Source: Spirochaetota bacterium
Lineage (GTDB): Bacteria; Spirochaetota; Spirochaetia; DSM-27196; PWMO01
Assembly (NCBI GenBank): GCA_009908925.1
Contig: JAAAOH010000260.1
Span: 1 to 26,180 of the forward strand
DNA length: 26,180 bases
Direction: 5' to 3'
The notes under the pieces are model-generated. The model ran no database searches and had not been told where the DNA came from. It saw only the letters and a list, made by a program, of their open reading frames with translations. How positions within the stretch are numbered: position 1 is the stretch's first letter; each line of letters begins with the position of its first letter. Both the position numbers and the translations under genes were made by a program. Shown here piece after piece: positions 1-8,513 of this stretch.

Positions 1-591
1 CTCCGGTGTTTCTCCGTTACCGAACTCCCGGTATGCGAGCATCGATTTGCAGATGTGAATCCCGCGGTCGTTCACGAGATTCACCTTCCGCACCTCCGCT
101 CCGGAAGCCTCGGCGATGCGCGCAACACTCTCGCCGATGGCGTCGTTTCGCAAATGTCCGAGATGCAGCGGCTTGTTGGTGTTGGGTGCCGAAAACTCGA
201 CCATCACCCGCTGTCCGCCGCGTGAGGTGCCGCGCCCGTAGTCATCGCCTTCGGCCTCAACCGCGTCGAACACGCTGCGGGCATAGGAACCACGATCGAT
301 GTGGACGTTGACGTAGGGACCCGCCGTCTCGATACGATCGCCGCCGGCCGCACCGCTTTCCTGCAACTTCGCGGCCGCCGCCTCCGCAATGGCTCCCGGC
401 GCGGTGCGAAACACGCGCGCGAAGGGAAACAGGGGGAACCCCAGGTCTCCGAGCTCCGCCTTCGGCGGACGCTCGACGATCACGTCCGCCTCGTCGATCT
501 GAGACTCGTCGATCTCCCGCTCGCGGGCGAGCTCCCTGAGTGTATCGGCTATACGGCGTTTCCACACCGTCCTGTATGCCTGCATGCGCAT
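1..591 (-). CDS. argS: Arginyl-tRNA synthetase, N-terminal part (gene runs off the window)
   Basis: Charges tRNA-Arg with arginine in the cytoplasm. The visible 197 codons start at the right and run off the left edge without a stop. They contain an N-terminal additional domain (about residues 1-110) and then the class I core, with VEFSAPNTNKPLHLGHLRND; HLGH is the HIGH ATP-binding motif and SAPNTNKPLH before it is characteristic of ArgS. Two start codons are possible. ATG at 591 overlaps the TAA of pgeF (TAATG) but lies only about 3 bases from AGGAGA. ATG at 585 has a more usual spacing of about 9. The overlap suggests translational coupling to pgeF, and this is the last visible gene of the carAB cluster. 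Identity is certain; the exact start is not. Confidence 0.96.
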   Translation of the reverse strand, partial: MRMQAYRTVWKRRIADTLRELAREREIDESQIDEADVIVERPPKAELGDLGFPLFPFARVFRTAPGAIAEAAAAKLQESGAAGGDRIETAGPYVNVHIDRGSYARSVFDAVEAEGDDYGRGTSRGGQRVMVEFSAPNTNKPLHLGHLRNDAIGESVARIAEASGAEVRKVNLVNDRGIHICKSMLAYREFGNGETPE

Positions 592-1313
592 TATTCTCCT
601 TGTATGACAGCCAGCATTCGTGTGAATTGCTCCGCACCCTCTCGCCGAAACGATCCGAGGGAGCAGGTGCAGGCCGTACACTCGGCCGCAACCGATACGC
701 GGCTCACGCCGTGCGACTCGAGGAGGTCGATGTTCGGCTGCAGCAGGTCTAGGTAGGGGCCGTCTTCCCGCCGTACCACCGCACGCTCACCCCACAAATC
801 GCTGAAGAGCGCGGCGCGCCCCTCATCGACCCGATAGCAACAGGAACGGATCGACGGACCGAGCAGCGCCTCGAGGTTCTCCGGGGCAACTGCGAAGCGA
901 CTCTGCATGAGACGCACCGCATCCGAGACGATGCCGGTGCCTCGCCACCCCGAGTGCAGCGCCGCAAATGCGCCCGTCTGCGGGTCATGGAGAAAAATCG
1001 GCATGCAGTCAGCCACTGTGACGCCGAGAGCGAGACGCCGATCGTTTGTCATGAGGCCGTCTGCTTCGGTCCCGGGATGCGGCCGACTGGCGGTACCGAC
1101 GAGGGCGACCTCCCGGGAGTGCACCTGCTTCACGGTGATGTAACCGGCGGGGTCGATGCCGAGGCCACGGAGGACCTCGTCGCGTCGCGGCTGCGTGGTC
1201 GCTCCGCTCGGTCCCATATCGCCCGCCTCGCGGAGCGTGAGGTGCACGGGAAGTCTGAAGGGCATACGAACCACGCTGCCGGAATTGAGGTCAAGCTCGA
1301 AGGTGCCGGTCAT
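591..1313 (-). CDS. pgeF: PgeF/YfiH/YlmD-family multicopper-type purine nucleosidase or peptidoglycan editing factor
   Basis: Member of the Cu-oxidase_4 family (YfiH, YlmD, LACC1). Members have been reported as peptidoglycan editing factors and as purine nucleoside phosphorylase/adenosine deaminase-like enzymes. From the ATG at 1313 the protein has 240 residues, normal for the family. The metal-site pattern is visible: His in KQVHSREV (about 65), Cys in VTVADCMPI (about 103) and His in ALHSGWRGT (about 120), plus LGPSIRSCCYRV and a CTAC segment near the C terminus. The frame stays open to a TTG at 1349 that would overlap the upstream stop. I prefer ATG 1313 because the family usually begins near this point, but neither start has a convincing ribosome site. 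The stop overlaps the argS start. The cellular substrate cannot be told from sequence. Confidence 0.9.
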   Translation of the reverse strand: MTGTFELDLNSGSVVRMPFRLPVHLTLREAGDMGPSGATTQPRRDEVLRGLGIDPAGYITVKQVHSREVALVGTASRPHPGTEADGLMTNDRRLALGVTVADCMPIFLHDPQTGAFAALHSGWRGTGIVSDAVRLMQSRFAVAPENLEALLGPSIRSCCYRVDEGRAALFSDLWGERAVVRREDGPYLDLLQPNIDLLESHGVSRVSVAAECTACTCSLGSFRREGAEQFTRMLAVIQGE

Positions 1314-1345
1314 CGCGTGATCATACCGACCCGCATCGGGGGGCG

Positions 1346-3055
1346 TCAAGGTTCGTGACGACGAAGGGCGGCCCGGCGGCGGGCGCTTGTGCGCTCCACG
1401 TCATACATGCTGCTCAGCACCGAAGCCGCTGATTTTGCGAAACTGAGCACGTCGTCGAGCCGACCCCTGAAGGCCTTGTTGTCACGGCCGGCCACTTCGT
1501 CGAGGTTACTGAGGGTGTCGTAGCGACCACCGACCTCTCCGTAGAGCACACCACGGAGCACCTCGGAGAGACCGTGCAGCGTTTCCACGCCGCGGTGCAC
1601 GAGCCTGTCGGCTGCTTCATCCACACGGTCGAGCGCCGTCTCGGAGTCGCCGTCCTCCCGGCGTGCTTCCTTGACGCTCGCCTGCAGGTCTCCGCCGTCA
1701 TCGATTCGCACGAAAAACGCCCCCACGGCGTTCAGAAGATCCTCGAGCTCACCGTAGTATTCGTTGAACTCCGCCCGGTTCTCTTCCTTGTAGAAGGCCC
1801 CCTGCACGAAGAGCGTCTTGAGCGTTGCAGCGTAGCCGCCGTCTCGAACCTTTATAAGGAGAGCCTGGAGGAGAGCAATACTCGTTGCATGAGTGCCGTG
1901 CCGCCGTCCGGGGCGTGCCGGGTACTGAGACGGAGGCCTCACTTCATCATCATCTATGAGGTCGCGCGCCTGCGCGAGCAGGTCTTCCTTTTTCTGCTCG
2001 AACGAGTAGAGCTGAAAGAGGGACTCCATGCGCCGCGACCAGAACTGCTCCACCCTGCTTTTCCACCCCTGCCCCGTTGCCGGAGTCGGCAAGCGGTAGG
2101 AGAGATCGCCGACCGCGTAGCGGACGATGTCGAAGAACGGCACCCGTCGCGCGAAGCCACGAACGACGTCGAGCCGCCGCTGCAGCCCGGCGGTCCGCTC
2201 GTTCAGGACGGACTCGAGGTCCTGATCCGCGCGACCGAGGTCGCCATCAAAGAGTATCAACGCCTCGACGAACGCCGCACTCGGCGGTGGCGCAAGGCCC
2301 TTGAGGATGCGACCGAGATTCTGCAACGGGGGCCTGAGGTGGTCAACCTCACACCGCTCGTCATCGCCCTCTCCGCCCACGGGCTCGAAGCAGGAGAGCA
2401 TCTCATCGAAATCAAACCCGGTAAGCGCGGTGAGCGATTCGAGAAAGGCTGCATTCGTCTGCATGCTGTTTCGGACCCAGGCGGGGATGGACCCCATGAG
2501 CTCGGAAAAGCGGCCCTCCGCCTCACGACGGATCGTGTGCTCATCGGCATCCTCCATGCGACTCGAGAGAATGAACGGGTCGGTGTACACCAGCAACTCG
2601 TCCCGGATGTCGGGGCTCTCGAGGCCGAGTACGAAGCTGTAGAAGGAGTCGAGCCCGGCGCTTCGGACGCGGCCGACCGGTCCCCCGAAGAAACCTGCTG
2701 CGCTCTTGAGTTTGGCGATTTCAGCCTTGAAATCAGGCAGAAACTGCGCGCTCGACACGTCCACGAAGTTCGCGGCATCACTGCGAAGGCGACGGGCGAG
2801 CCCCTTCATGAGGTGCTCCTCAACCGCCTCCTCTTTCGACAGGGCGCCGAATACCATCCGCAGAAGCACGAAAAGCTTCTGCCACATTCCCATTGTCAGA
2901 TATGCGTACTCCGCGTCCGACTCGGCGGGCTCGAGCTGGCGCTCCACCGGCTCCTCGTCGAATACGATTCCCGCCCGAATGCGCTCGAGCATCTCGCGCC
3001 GTTCGGTTGAGGACAGGGTGGAGACAAGACTGTCAAAGGTCGAACTGGTTGCCAT
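1346..3055 (-). CDS. Conserved spirochaete-type protein of unknown function (possibly DUF5312-like)
   Basis: A 569-residue acidic, mostly helical, soluble-looking protein with no signal peptide or clear membrane segment. A moderately hydrophobic stretch (about 57-72, WQKLFVLLRMVFGALSKEE) is too polar for a confident transmembrane helix. I see no Walker, HTH or catalytic motif. A low-complexity, Pro/Arg/His-rich interruption lies at about 373-391. The overall character recalls a family of long proteins found in Treponema and relatives (DUF5312 from memory), but I cannot confirm this without a search. It lies 43 bases after carB and its stop slightly overlaps the longest pgeF frame, so it is probably cotranscribed with carAB, pgeF and argS. 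The ATG at 3055 has no strong Shine-Dalgarno. The reading frame is clearly real; the function is unknown. Confidence 0.8.
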   Translation of the reverse strand: MATSSTFDSLVSTLSSTERREMLERIRAGIVFDEEPVERQLEPAESDAEYAYLTMGMWQKLFVLLRMVFGALSKEEAVEEHLMKGLARRLRSDAANFVDVSSAQFLPDFKAEIAKLKSAAGFFGGPVGRVRSAGLDSFYSFVLGLESPDIRDELLVYTDPFILSSRMEDADEHTIRREAEGRFSELMGSIPAWVRNSMQTNAAFLESLTALTGFDFDEMLSCFEPVGGEGDDERCEVDHLRPPLQNLGRILKGLAPPPSAAFVEALILFDGDLGRADQDLESVLNERTAGLQRRLDVVRGFARRVPFFDIVRYAVGDLSYRLPTPATGQGWKSRVEQFWSRRMESLFQLYSFEQKKEDLLAQARDLIDDDEVRPPSQYPARPGRRHGTHATSIALLQALLIKVRDGGYAATLKTLFVQGAFYKEENRAEFNEYYGELEDLLNAVGAFFVRIDDGGDLQASVKEARREDGDSETALDRVDEAADRLVHRGVETLHGLSEVLRGVLYGEVGGRYDTLSNLDEVAGRDNKAFRGRLDDVLSFAKSAASVLSSMYDVERTSARRRAALRRHEP

Positions 3056-3098
3056 AGCGCACCGTGGGTGCTCAGTCTACCACGCGGTGACGCCGCCC

Positions 3099-6000
3099 TC
3101 AACTGGGCGCAGGCAGTGGCTCGACGGACACCTCACCGCGTTTGAGGTACTTGATGCCCTCGAGCGCGGCCTCGGCTGCGGAGGTCGTGGTCGTATAGGG
3201 CACGCGGTGGCGCAGTGCCTGGATGCGGATATAGTCATCGTCGCGCTGAGTGAAGCGACCGAGGGGCGTATTGATCACCAGATCGATCCGGCCGGCCTCG
3301 AGGTGATCGACGACATTGGGATGTCCCTCGTGCACTTTCAGCATGACCTCGCTGAAAATCCCGTTTCGGAACAGGAAGTCGGCGGTGCCGCGCGTCGCGG
3401 TGATCTCGAATCCCAGCGCGGAGAGCTCGCGGACAACGGGAAGCAGCGTCTCCTTATCCGAGTCGTGGATTGATACGAACACGCGTCCCCCGGTGGGAAG
3501 CCCGCTGCCTGCCGAGCTCGTCGCCTTGGCAAAGGCCTCACCGAACCCACCGCCGATGCCGATTGCCTCGCCGGTGGATTTCATTTCGGGGCCCAGGAGC
3601 GGATCGGTGCTCGGGAAACGGTCGAAGGAGAACACGGCCTCCTTCACCGCCCAGCCGACCGCGCAGTGCCCTTCCGCGACGCCCGGAAGAACCTCCGTCT
3701 CGGGTGTCACCAGCCCCTGCATGTTGAGGTCGAAGCCCTGCCAGATCTTCACCGCGACCTCAACGAGGTTCACCCCGGAGGACTTCGAAAGATAGGGGAC
3801 GGTGCGGGAGGCGCGGGGGTTCACCTCGAGCACGTAGACCGTGCCGCCCTGTACGGCGAACTGTATGTTTAGAAATCCCACGACCCCGAGCTCCCGCGCA
3901 ATGGCGGCTGCGGCTTCCTTCATCTTGGTGAGGGCCGTGCGGTCCACCTTGTAGGCGGGAAACACGCATGCGGAGTCACCGGAGTGGATACCCGCGGCCT
4001 CGATGTGCTGCATGATACCGCCAACATAGACGTTCTCCCCGTCCGATAGCGCGTCGAGGTCGTACTCGAAGGCATCCTCGAGGAACTGATCGACGAGCAC
4101 CGGCCGCGCCTCGCTGGCCTCGATGCCGCGCTCGAGAAACTCCCGAAGCTCCTCGGGAGTATAGGCAATGCCCATGCTGCGCCCCCCGAGCACGTAGGAC
4201 GGCCGCAGCAGCACCGGGTAGCCTATCTCTCCGGCAAGCCGTTCCACCTCCGCGCGGGAGGGCGCCATCGCACTCTGGGGCTGGTCGAGGCCGATGCGGC
4301 GCATGACGTTGTAGAAGAGTCCCCGATCCTCGGCGTCGTGAATGCGCTTCACCGGCGTTCCCACGATCCGCGCCCCCGCGCTCTCGAGCTCCTCGGCCAT
4401 GTTGAGCGCGGTCTGTCCGCCGAGCTGCACCACGACATCCCGGACGCCCTCTTTTCGCATAATCTCCTTCACGTCCTCGGCGGAGAGCGGCTCGAGGTAG
4501 AGGCGATCGGAGACGTTAAAATCGGTGGAGACTGTCTCGGGATTCGAGTTCACCATGACCGTGGCGCGATCGAGCTCTCTGTAGGCCATGGAGGAGAGGG
4601 TACAGCACGTGTCGAACTCCAGGCCCTGTCCGATTCGGTTGGGTCCGCTTCCGAGGATGATCACTCCCCGCTCTCCGAGCGGAGCTCCTTCATCGATCTC
4701 ACCATAGGCGGAGTAGAAGTACGGCGTTTTCGCTGCGAACTCACCGGAACATGTATCGACGAAGTGATAACAGGCATGCATCCGCTGCTCGATCCGCAGA
4801 TCCTCGATGTCACGGGGATCTGCGTCGGTGAGCCTGGCAATGCGACGGTCGGAGATGCCCTGCCGCTTTGCGCGAAAGAGCAGATCGAGCGGCATGTGCG
4901 CGCCGGCGGCCGTAATCTCGTGCTCGAGGTCAGCGAGCTCCGCGAGCTCGTGGAGGCCCCAGCGGTCATAGCCGGTGAGCCGCGAGATGCGGTCTATGTT
5001 CTCCCGCCCGAGACGCTTCAGGAGCGAGTAGGTCGCAAAAATGCGGCGGGGGTGGAGCTTTGCGGCCATTGACCACAGCTCCTCCTCGTCGAGGTCGAGA
5101 TCCTCGATCCCCTCGAAACCGATCTCCGCGGCGCGGATGGCCTTGTTGAGGGCCGAGAGGTAGGTCCGCCCGATTGCGAGCGACTCCCCCACCGACTTCA
5201 TGGCGGTGCCGAGACTCGCGTAGCCCTGAGGAAACTTTTCCAGCTCGAACCGCGGGATCTTCACCGCGGTGTAGTCGAGGGAGGGTTCGAAGCAGGAGAC
5301 CGTCTGGCCGGTGATGTCGTTTATGACCTCGTCGAGGGTAAAGTCCACCGCAAGACGGGCCGCGCAGCGGGCGATGGGGAAGCCGGTCGCCTTACTGGCG
5401 AGTGCCGATGAGCGCGAAACGCGCGGGTTCATCTCGATGACAACCATTCGCCCGGTCTCGGGATCCGTGGCGAACTGGACGTTCGAGCCGCCGCAGTCGA
5501 CGCCGACCGCGCGGAGTATCTCGATGGCGGCGGTGCGCATCTCCTGATACTCGCGGTCGGAGAGTGTCTGGATGGGTGCAACGGTGATGCTGTCGCCGGT
5601 GTGAATGCCCATACCGTCGATGTTCTCGATGGAGCAGACCACCACCGCGTTGTCGAAGGTATCGCGCATCACCTCGAGCTCGAACTCCTTCCACCCGAGA
5701 AGTGACTCCTCCACGAGGGCGGTATGCACGGGGCTCTCGGCGAGCGCCCACTTCAGCAGTTCCTCGAACTCGTCGCGGGTCTCGGCGATGCTTCCGCCCT
5801 TCCCGCCGAGGGTATAGCTCGGCCGGATGATGACGGGGAGGCCCACCTCCGAGACGAAGGCATGCCCCTCGGACACTTTGCTGATGAAGGCCGAGTGTGG
5901 ACTCTCGAGGCCGATTCCGGCGATGACTTCCTTGAACTTCCCGCGGTCCTCGGCAATGCGGATCGAATCGATGGGAGCGCCGAGCACCTTCACGCCGTGT

Positions 6001-6329
6001 TTGTCGATTACCCCCGCCTCAGCGAGATCGATCGTAAGATTCAGCGCCGTCTGCCCTCCCATTGTGGGAAGCAGGGCATCGGGCTTCTCGCGCTCGAGGA
6101 TGCGGTCGAGATAGGGAACGGTAAGCGGGTCCATGTAGATGGCATCCGCAAGGCCCGGAGTCGTCATGACCGTTGCCGGATTGGGATTCACGAGGATCAC
6201 CCGATAGCCTTCCTCGCGAAGCGCTCTCACCGCCTGATTTCCCGAGTAGTCGAACTCGCACGCCTGTCCGATGACAATCGGCCCGGAGCCGATTATGAGG
6301 ATACTCTCTATATCACGCCGTGCCGGCAT
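3099..6329 (-). CDS. carB: Carbamoyl-phosphate synthase large subunit
   Basis: Makes carbamoyl phosphate from bicarbonate, ATP and glutamine-derived ammonia for pyrimidine and arginine synthesis. The 1076 residues match the usual full length. The first synthetase half starts with ILIIGSGPIVIGQACEFDYS and carries an ATP-grasp with EMNPRVSRSSALASKATG. The second half repeats the pattern with VIILGSGPNRIGQGLEFDTC and EVNPRASRTVPYLSKSSG. A C-terminal MGS-like allosteric domain (from about 940, GRVFVSIHDSDK) ends in a helix preceded by NTPLGR. The ATG at 6329 is preceded by AGGAGAG at good spacing. It lies 50 bases downstream of carA, in the standard carA-carB order. Nothing is truncated or unusual. 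Confidence 0.99.
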   Translation of the reverse strand: MPARRDIESILIIGSGPIVIGQACEFDYSGNQAVRALREEGYRVILVNPNPATVMTTPGLADAIYMDPLTVPYLDRILEREKPDALLPTMGGQTALNLTIDLAEAGVIDKHGVKVLGAPIDSIRIAEDRGKFKEVIAGIGLESPHSAFISKVSEGHAFVSEVGLPVIIRPSYTLGGKGGSIAETRDEFEELLKWALAESPVHTALVEESLLGWKEFELEVMRDTFDNAVVVCSIENIDGMGIHTGDSITVAPIQTLSDREYQEMRTAAIEILRAVGVDCGGSNVQFATDPETGRMVVIEMNPRVSRSSALASKATGFPIARCAARLAVDFTLDEVINDITGQTVSCFEPSLDYTAVKIPRFELEKFPQGYASLGTAMKSVGESLAIGRTYLSALNKAIRAAEIGFEGIEDLDLDEEELWSMAAKLHPRRIFATYSLLKRLGRENIDRISRLTGYDRWGLHELAELADLEHEITAAGAHMPLDLLFRAKRQGISDRRIARLTDADPRDIEDLRIEQRMHACYHFVDTCSGEFAAKTPYFYSAYGEIDEGAPLGERGVIILGSGPNRIGQGLEFDTCCTLSSMAYRELDRATVMVNSNPETVSTDFNVSDRLYLEPLSAEDVKEIMRKEGVRDVVVQLGGQTALNMAEELESAGARIVGTPVKRIHDAEDRGLFYNVMRRIGLDQPQSAMAPSRAEVERLAGEIGYPVLLRPSYVLGGRSMGIAYTPEELREFLERGIEASEARPVLVDQFLEDAFEYDLDALSDGENVYVGGIMQHIEAAGIHSGDSACVFPAYKVDRTALTKMKEAAAAIARELGVVGFLNIQFAVQGGTVYVLEVNPRASRTVPYLSKSSGVNLVEVAVKIWQGFDLNMQGLVTPETEVLPGVAEGHCAVGWAVKEAVFSFDRFPSTDPLLGPEMKSTGEAIGIGGGFGEAFAKATSSAGSGLPTGGRVFVSIHDSDKETLLPVVRELSALGFEITATRGTADFLFRNGIFSEVMLKVHEGHPNVVDHLEAGRIDLVINTPLGRFTQRDDDYIRIQALRHRVPYTTTTSAAEAALEGIKYLKRGEVSVEPLPAPS

Positions 6330-6379
6330 TGGTCTCTCCTTACTCGGGTTTCTGAATCCCGGGATCTACGAGCCTGTGT

Positions 6380-7579
6380 CTACGACCCTGTAGCGGATGT
6401 GGATGCGGACCGCACGAGCTCCATGAACTCGTCGAAGATCCATCGCGCGTCACGTGGCCCCGGCGCAGCCTCGGGATGAAACTGGGCGCTCATTACGGGC
6501 CGGTCCGAGAGCTTGATGCCTTCGATGCTCCCGTCGTTCGCATTCTTCAACCACACGGTCACGTTCTGCGGCAGACTCCCCTCCTCCACCGCGAAACCGT
6601 GATTCTGGGAAGTCACGAAGACATGACCGCTCTGCTCGTCACGCACCGGATGGTTCACCCCGTGATGCCCGAACTTCATTTTGTAGGTTTTCGCCCCGAC
6701 CGCTTCGGAAAGCAACTGGTGTCCGAGGCAGATACCGAGGGTCGGCTTCTCGCTCATGAGGCGCTGAACGCTCTCGATCTGATAGCCGAGAACAGCGGGA
6801 TCACCCGGTCCGTTGGAGACGACCACGGCATCGGGACCCTCTTCGAGGATGTTCTCAGGGTCGGCCACGCTCGGCCACACCGAGACCTTCGCGCCACGGC
6901 CAACGAGTTCTCGCACGATGTTCCCCTTCACCCCGCAGTCGAGCAGCGCGATGTGGGGGCTGCCCTCGGGATTGATAACTTCCTCGGCGGTGGTTCCCAC
7001 TTCACTCACGAGGTTTCGCCCCTCCATCTCGGGGAAGGCGGCGAGAAACTCCATAACGCGGGAACGAAACTCTTCCGGTATGGTCTCCTGAGGTCGCCAG
7101 CGCTCGAACCCTTCCGGGGCTTCCACGATGACGCCGGAGACGCTGCCCTCGTCACGCAGGTGGAGGGTCAGGCCGCGGGTATCGACGTCGGTGATGCCGG
7201 GCGTCCCCTGCGCGGCGAGGAACTCGGGCAGGGGACGCCTGCCCGGGCCCACCGGGCCCTCGTAGAGACTGCGAAGGACGAAGCCCGCGACCTTCACTCC
7301 CGGGCGGTCGGAGCCGGGCTCGGGACCGGTTTCGCTCCACTCGTCGGTGGTGCCGTAGTTCCCGATGTGGGGATATGTCATCGTTACGATTTGTCCGGTA
7401 TATGAGGGGTCGGTGAGTACTTCGTGGTAGCCGGACATCGCGGTGTTGAACACCACCTCGCCCGCCCCCTTCGGTCGCTCCTCACCGGGAACCAGATCAT
7501 CCAGTCGAAACGGCGGGGCCCCGAACGAGATACCGGCGAACACGCTGCCGTCGGCAAGAAAGAGACACGCACTTTGCAT
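6380..7579 (-). CDS. carA: Carbamoyl-phosphate synthase small (glutaminase) subunit
   Basis: Supplies ammonia from glutamine to CarB. The protein has 399 residues: an N-terminal CarA domain (LADGSVFAGISFG, VVFNTAMSGYHEVLTDPSYT) and a C-terminal class I glutamine amidotransferase domain. The nucleophile Cys is in LGICLGHQLL and the His/Glu pair in SAQFHPEAAPGPRDA. The frame is open 21 codons further upstream. I chose ATG 7579 because homologues start with this A-LADG-type strand and because GGAG lies about 8 bases before it. It leads the carA-carB pair. Upstream lie a strong hairpin and two tRNA genes on the same strand, with no convincing separate promoter seen, so readthrough from the tRNA promoter is possible. 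Confidence 0.98.
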   Translation of the reverse strand: MQSACLFLADGSVFAGISFGAPPFRLDDLVPGEERPKGAGEVVFNTAMSGYHEVLTDPSYTGQIVTMTYPHIGNYGTTDEWSETGPEPGSDRPGVKVAGFVLRSLYEGPVGPGRRPLPEFLAAQGTPGITDVDTRGLTLHLRDEGSVSGVIVEAPEGFERWRPQETIPEEFRSRVMEFLAAFPEMEGRNLVSEVGTTAEEVINPEGSPHIALLDCGVKGNIVRELVGRGAKVSVWPSVADPENILEEGPDAVVVSNGPGDPAVLGYQIESVQRLMSEKPTLGICLGHQLLSEAVGAKTYKMKFGHHGVNHPVRDEQSGHVFVTSQNHGFAVEEGSLPQNVTVWLKNANDGSIEGIKLSDRPVMSAQFHPEAAPGPRDARWIFDEFMELVRSASTSATGS

Positions 7580-7630
7580 GATGGTCGCTCCGTAGCCGAG
7601 GGAAACCCGCGTCAGTGGCCACACACACAG

Positions 7631-7660
7631 AAGCCCGACCACCCGAGGGTGGTCGGGCTT
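7631..7660 (-). terminator. Strong hairpin between tRNA-Glu and carA
   Basis: A 13-bp perfect stem (AAGCCCGACCACC with GGTGGTCGGGCTT) closes a four-base loop. It lies 10 bases after tRNA-Glu and about 52 bases before the carA ATG. On the minus strand the stem is followed by CTGTGTGTGTGG, which is U-rich but not a run of U. It could be a partial terminator for the tRNA transcript or a processing/leader structure in a tRNA-carAB transcript. Confidence 0.6.
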
Positions 7661-7670
7661 CGTTTCGGGA

Positions 7671-7742
7671 TAGCCCCTAGGGGAATCGAACCCCTCTTTG
7701 AAGACTGAGAATCTCCCGTCCTAGCCGATAGACGAAGGGGCC
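7671..7742 (-). tRNA. tRNA-Glu (anticodon CTC)
   Basis: Folds as a complete cloverleaf. The acceptor arm GGCCCCT pairs with AGGGGCT, including a G-U closing pair. The D arm is of the GTCTATCGGCTAGGAC type. The anticodon stem is GGAGA/TCTTC with loop TTCTCAG, giving anticodon CTC. The T arm is AGGGG TTCGATT CCCCT and the discriminator base is A. CCA is not encoded. Eight bases separate it from tRNA-Gln, so the two are one transcript. Confidence 0.95.
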
Positions 7743-7750
7743 ACGCAACG

Positions 7751-7821
7751 CTTCCCGGGGAGGACTTGAACCCCCACAAGCAGAACCAGAATCTGCTGTG
7801 CTACCATTACACCACCGGGAA
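7751..7821 (-). tRNA. tRNA-Gln (anticodon CTG)
   Basis: Complete cloverleaf. The acceptor TTCCCGG pairs perfectly with CCGGGAA. The D arm is GTGT...GCAC. The anticodon stem is GCAGA/TCTGC with loop TTCTGGT, giving anticodon CTG. The T arm is GGGGG TTCAAGT CCTCC and the discriminator base is G. CCA is not encoded. It is the first gene of the two-tRNA unit. Confidence 0.95.
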
Positions 7822-7844
7822 TCGGCTTTCAATTGTTACGGCGA

Positions 7845-7873
7845 AGATTACTCAAACCGCCTGCCTGTGTCAA
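7845..7873 (-). promoter_or_regulatory. Sigma70-type promoter for the tRNA-Gln/tRNA-Glu unit
   Basis: On the minus strand a perfect TTGACA (7873-7868) is followed after 17 bases by TAATCT (7850-7845). The predicted start is about 15-20 bases before tRNA-Gln. The -35 lies directly behind the apt stop codon. The -10 keeps only the TAnnnT core. Confidence 0.6.
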
Positions 7874-7876
7874 CCC

Positions 7877-8410
7877 TCACTCACCGTGGTAATCGATGAG
7901 CGTGTGGACCGTGTAGCCGTCGAGCTGGTCCATATACTTGAGAAACGGGAGGCCGATAATCGCAAAGATTCCCTGCACCGTCGCCCCCGCTTCGACGAGG
8001 ATATCCGCGGTTGCACGAAGGGTTCCGCCGGTGGCAATCAGGTCGTCTACGATGACCACGCGCTGTCCCGCCTTCACGTCGCTCTTGTGAACCTCAACCT
8101 CGTCTTCACCGTACTCGAGGGCGAACTTCTTCCGATACGTCTCGCCCGGAAGCTTTCCGTTCTTTCGCACGAGAACGAGCGGTAACCCCTTAGCGTAGGC
8201 AAGGGGCGCGGCAAATACAAAGCCCCGTGCGTCGATTGCGGCAATAGCGTCCAGGTCCTGCCCGTCGAAAATCTCGCCCGCCCGGTCAATGCAGTACTCG
8301 AACGCCTTCGGGTTCATGAGAATCCCGGTGACGTCGTAGAAGAGAACGCCTTCCTTCGGAAAGTCCGGCACCTTGCGAATGACCGAGTCGAGATCAAACC
8401 TGTTTTCCAT
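7877..8410 (-). CDS. apt: Adenine phosphoribosyltransferase
   Basis: Purine salvage: converts adenine and PRPP to AMP in the cytoplasm. The 177 residues match the usual length. The PRPP-binding loop VVIVDDLIATGGT is at about 118-130, and FPKEGVLFYDVTGI near the N terminus and RGFVFAAPLA are typical of Apt. The frame is open for about 93 codons upstream, but homologues begin at this ATG (8410), which has AAGGG about 7 bases before it. It is transcribed away from the MinD-like gene, from a promoter whose -35 lies two bases from that gene's -35. As I recall, apt is also near the flagellar rod and rpoS genes in Borrelia. Confidence 0.97.
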   Translation of the reverse strand: MENRFDLDSVIRKVPDFPKEGVLFYDVTGILMNPKAFEYCIDRAGEIFDGQDLDAIAAIDARGFVFAAPLAYAKGLPLVLVRKNGKLPGETYRKKFALEYGEDEVEVHKSDVKAGQRVVIVDDLIATGGTLRATADILVEAGATVQGIFAIIGLPFLKYMDQLDGYTVHTLIDYHGE

Positions 8411-8446
8411 ATCACACCCTTCCCGGTGAATTTTGAGCCGCCGATT

Positions 8447-8475
8447 ACCGTAGCCGAGTTCCCGCGGACTGTCAA
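8447..8475 (-). promoter_or_regulatory. Promoter of apt
   Basis: A perfect TTGACA (8475-8470, minus strand), a 17-base spacer, then TACGGT (8452-8447). Transcription would start about 30 bases before the apt ATG, leaving room for its ribosome site. The -35 is two bases from the -35 of the divergent gene. Confidence 0.6.
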
Positions 8476-8477
8476 TC

Positions 8478-8506
8478 TTGATACCGCGCGCACGTTCCAG
8501 TATCAT
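8478..8506 (+). promoter_or_regulatory. Promoter of the MinD/ParA-like gene (probably leaderless transcript)
   Basis: TTGATA (8478-8483), a 17-base spacer and TATCAT (8501-8506); each box matches the sigma70 consensus at five of six positions. The -10 ends seven bases before ATG 8514, so the expected start of transcription is at or next to the A of the start codon. No Shine-Dalgarno is present. Confidence 0.65.
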
Positions 8507-8513
8507 GTGCCCA

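Noticed and set aside
1574..3010. Long plus-strand open frame opposite the unknown 569-residue protein
   Set aside because: The minus-strand frame continues the operon and has protein-like composition; the plus frame looks like a mirror of its codon bias.
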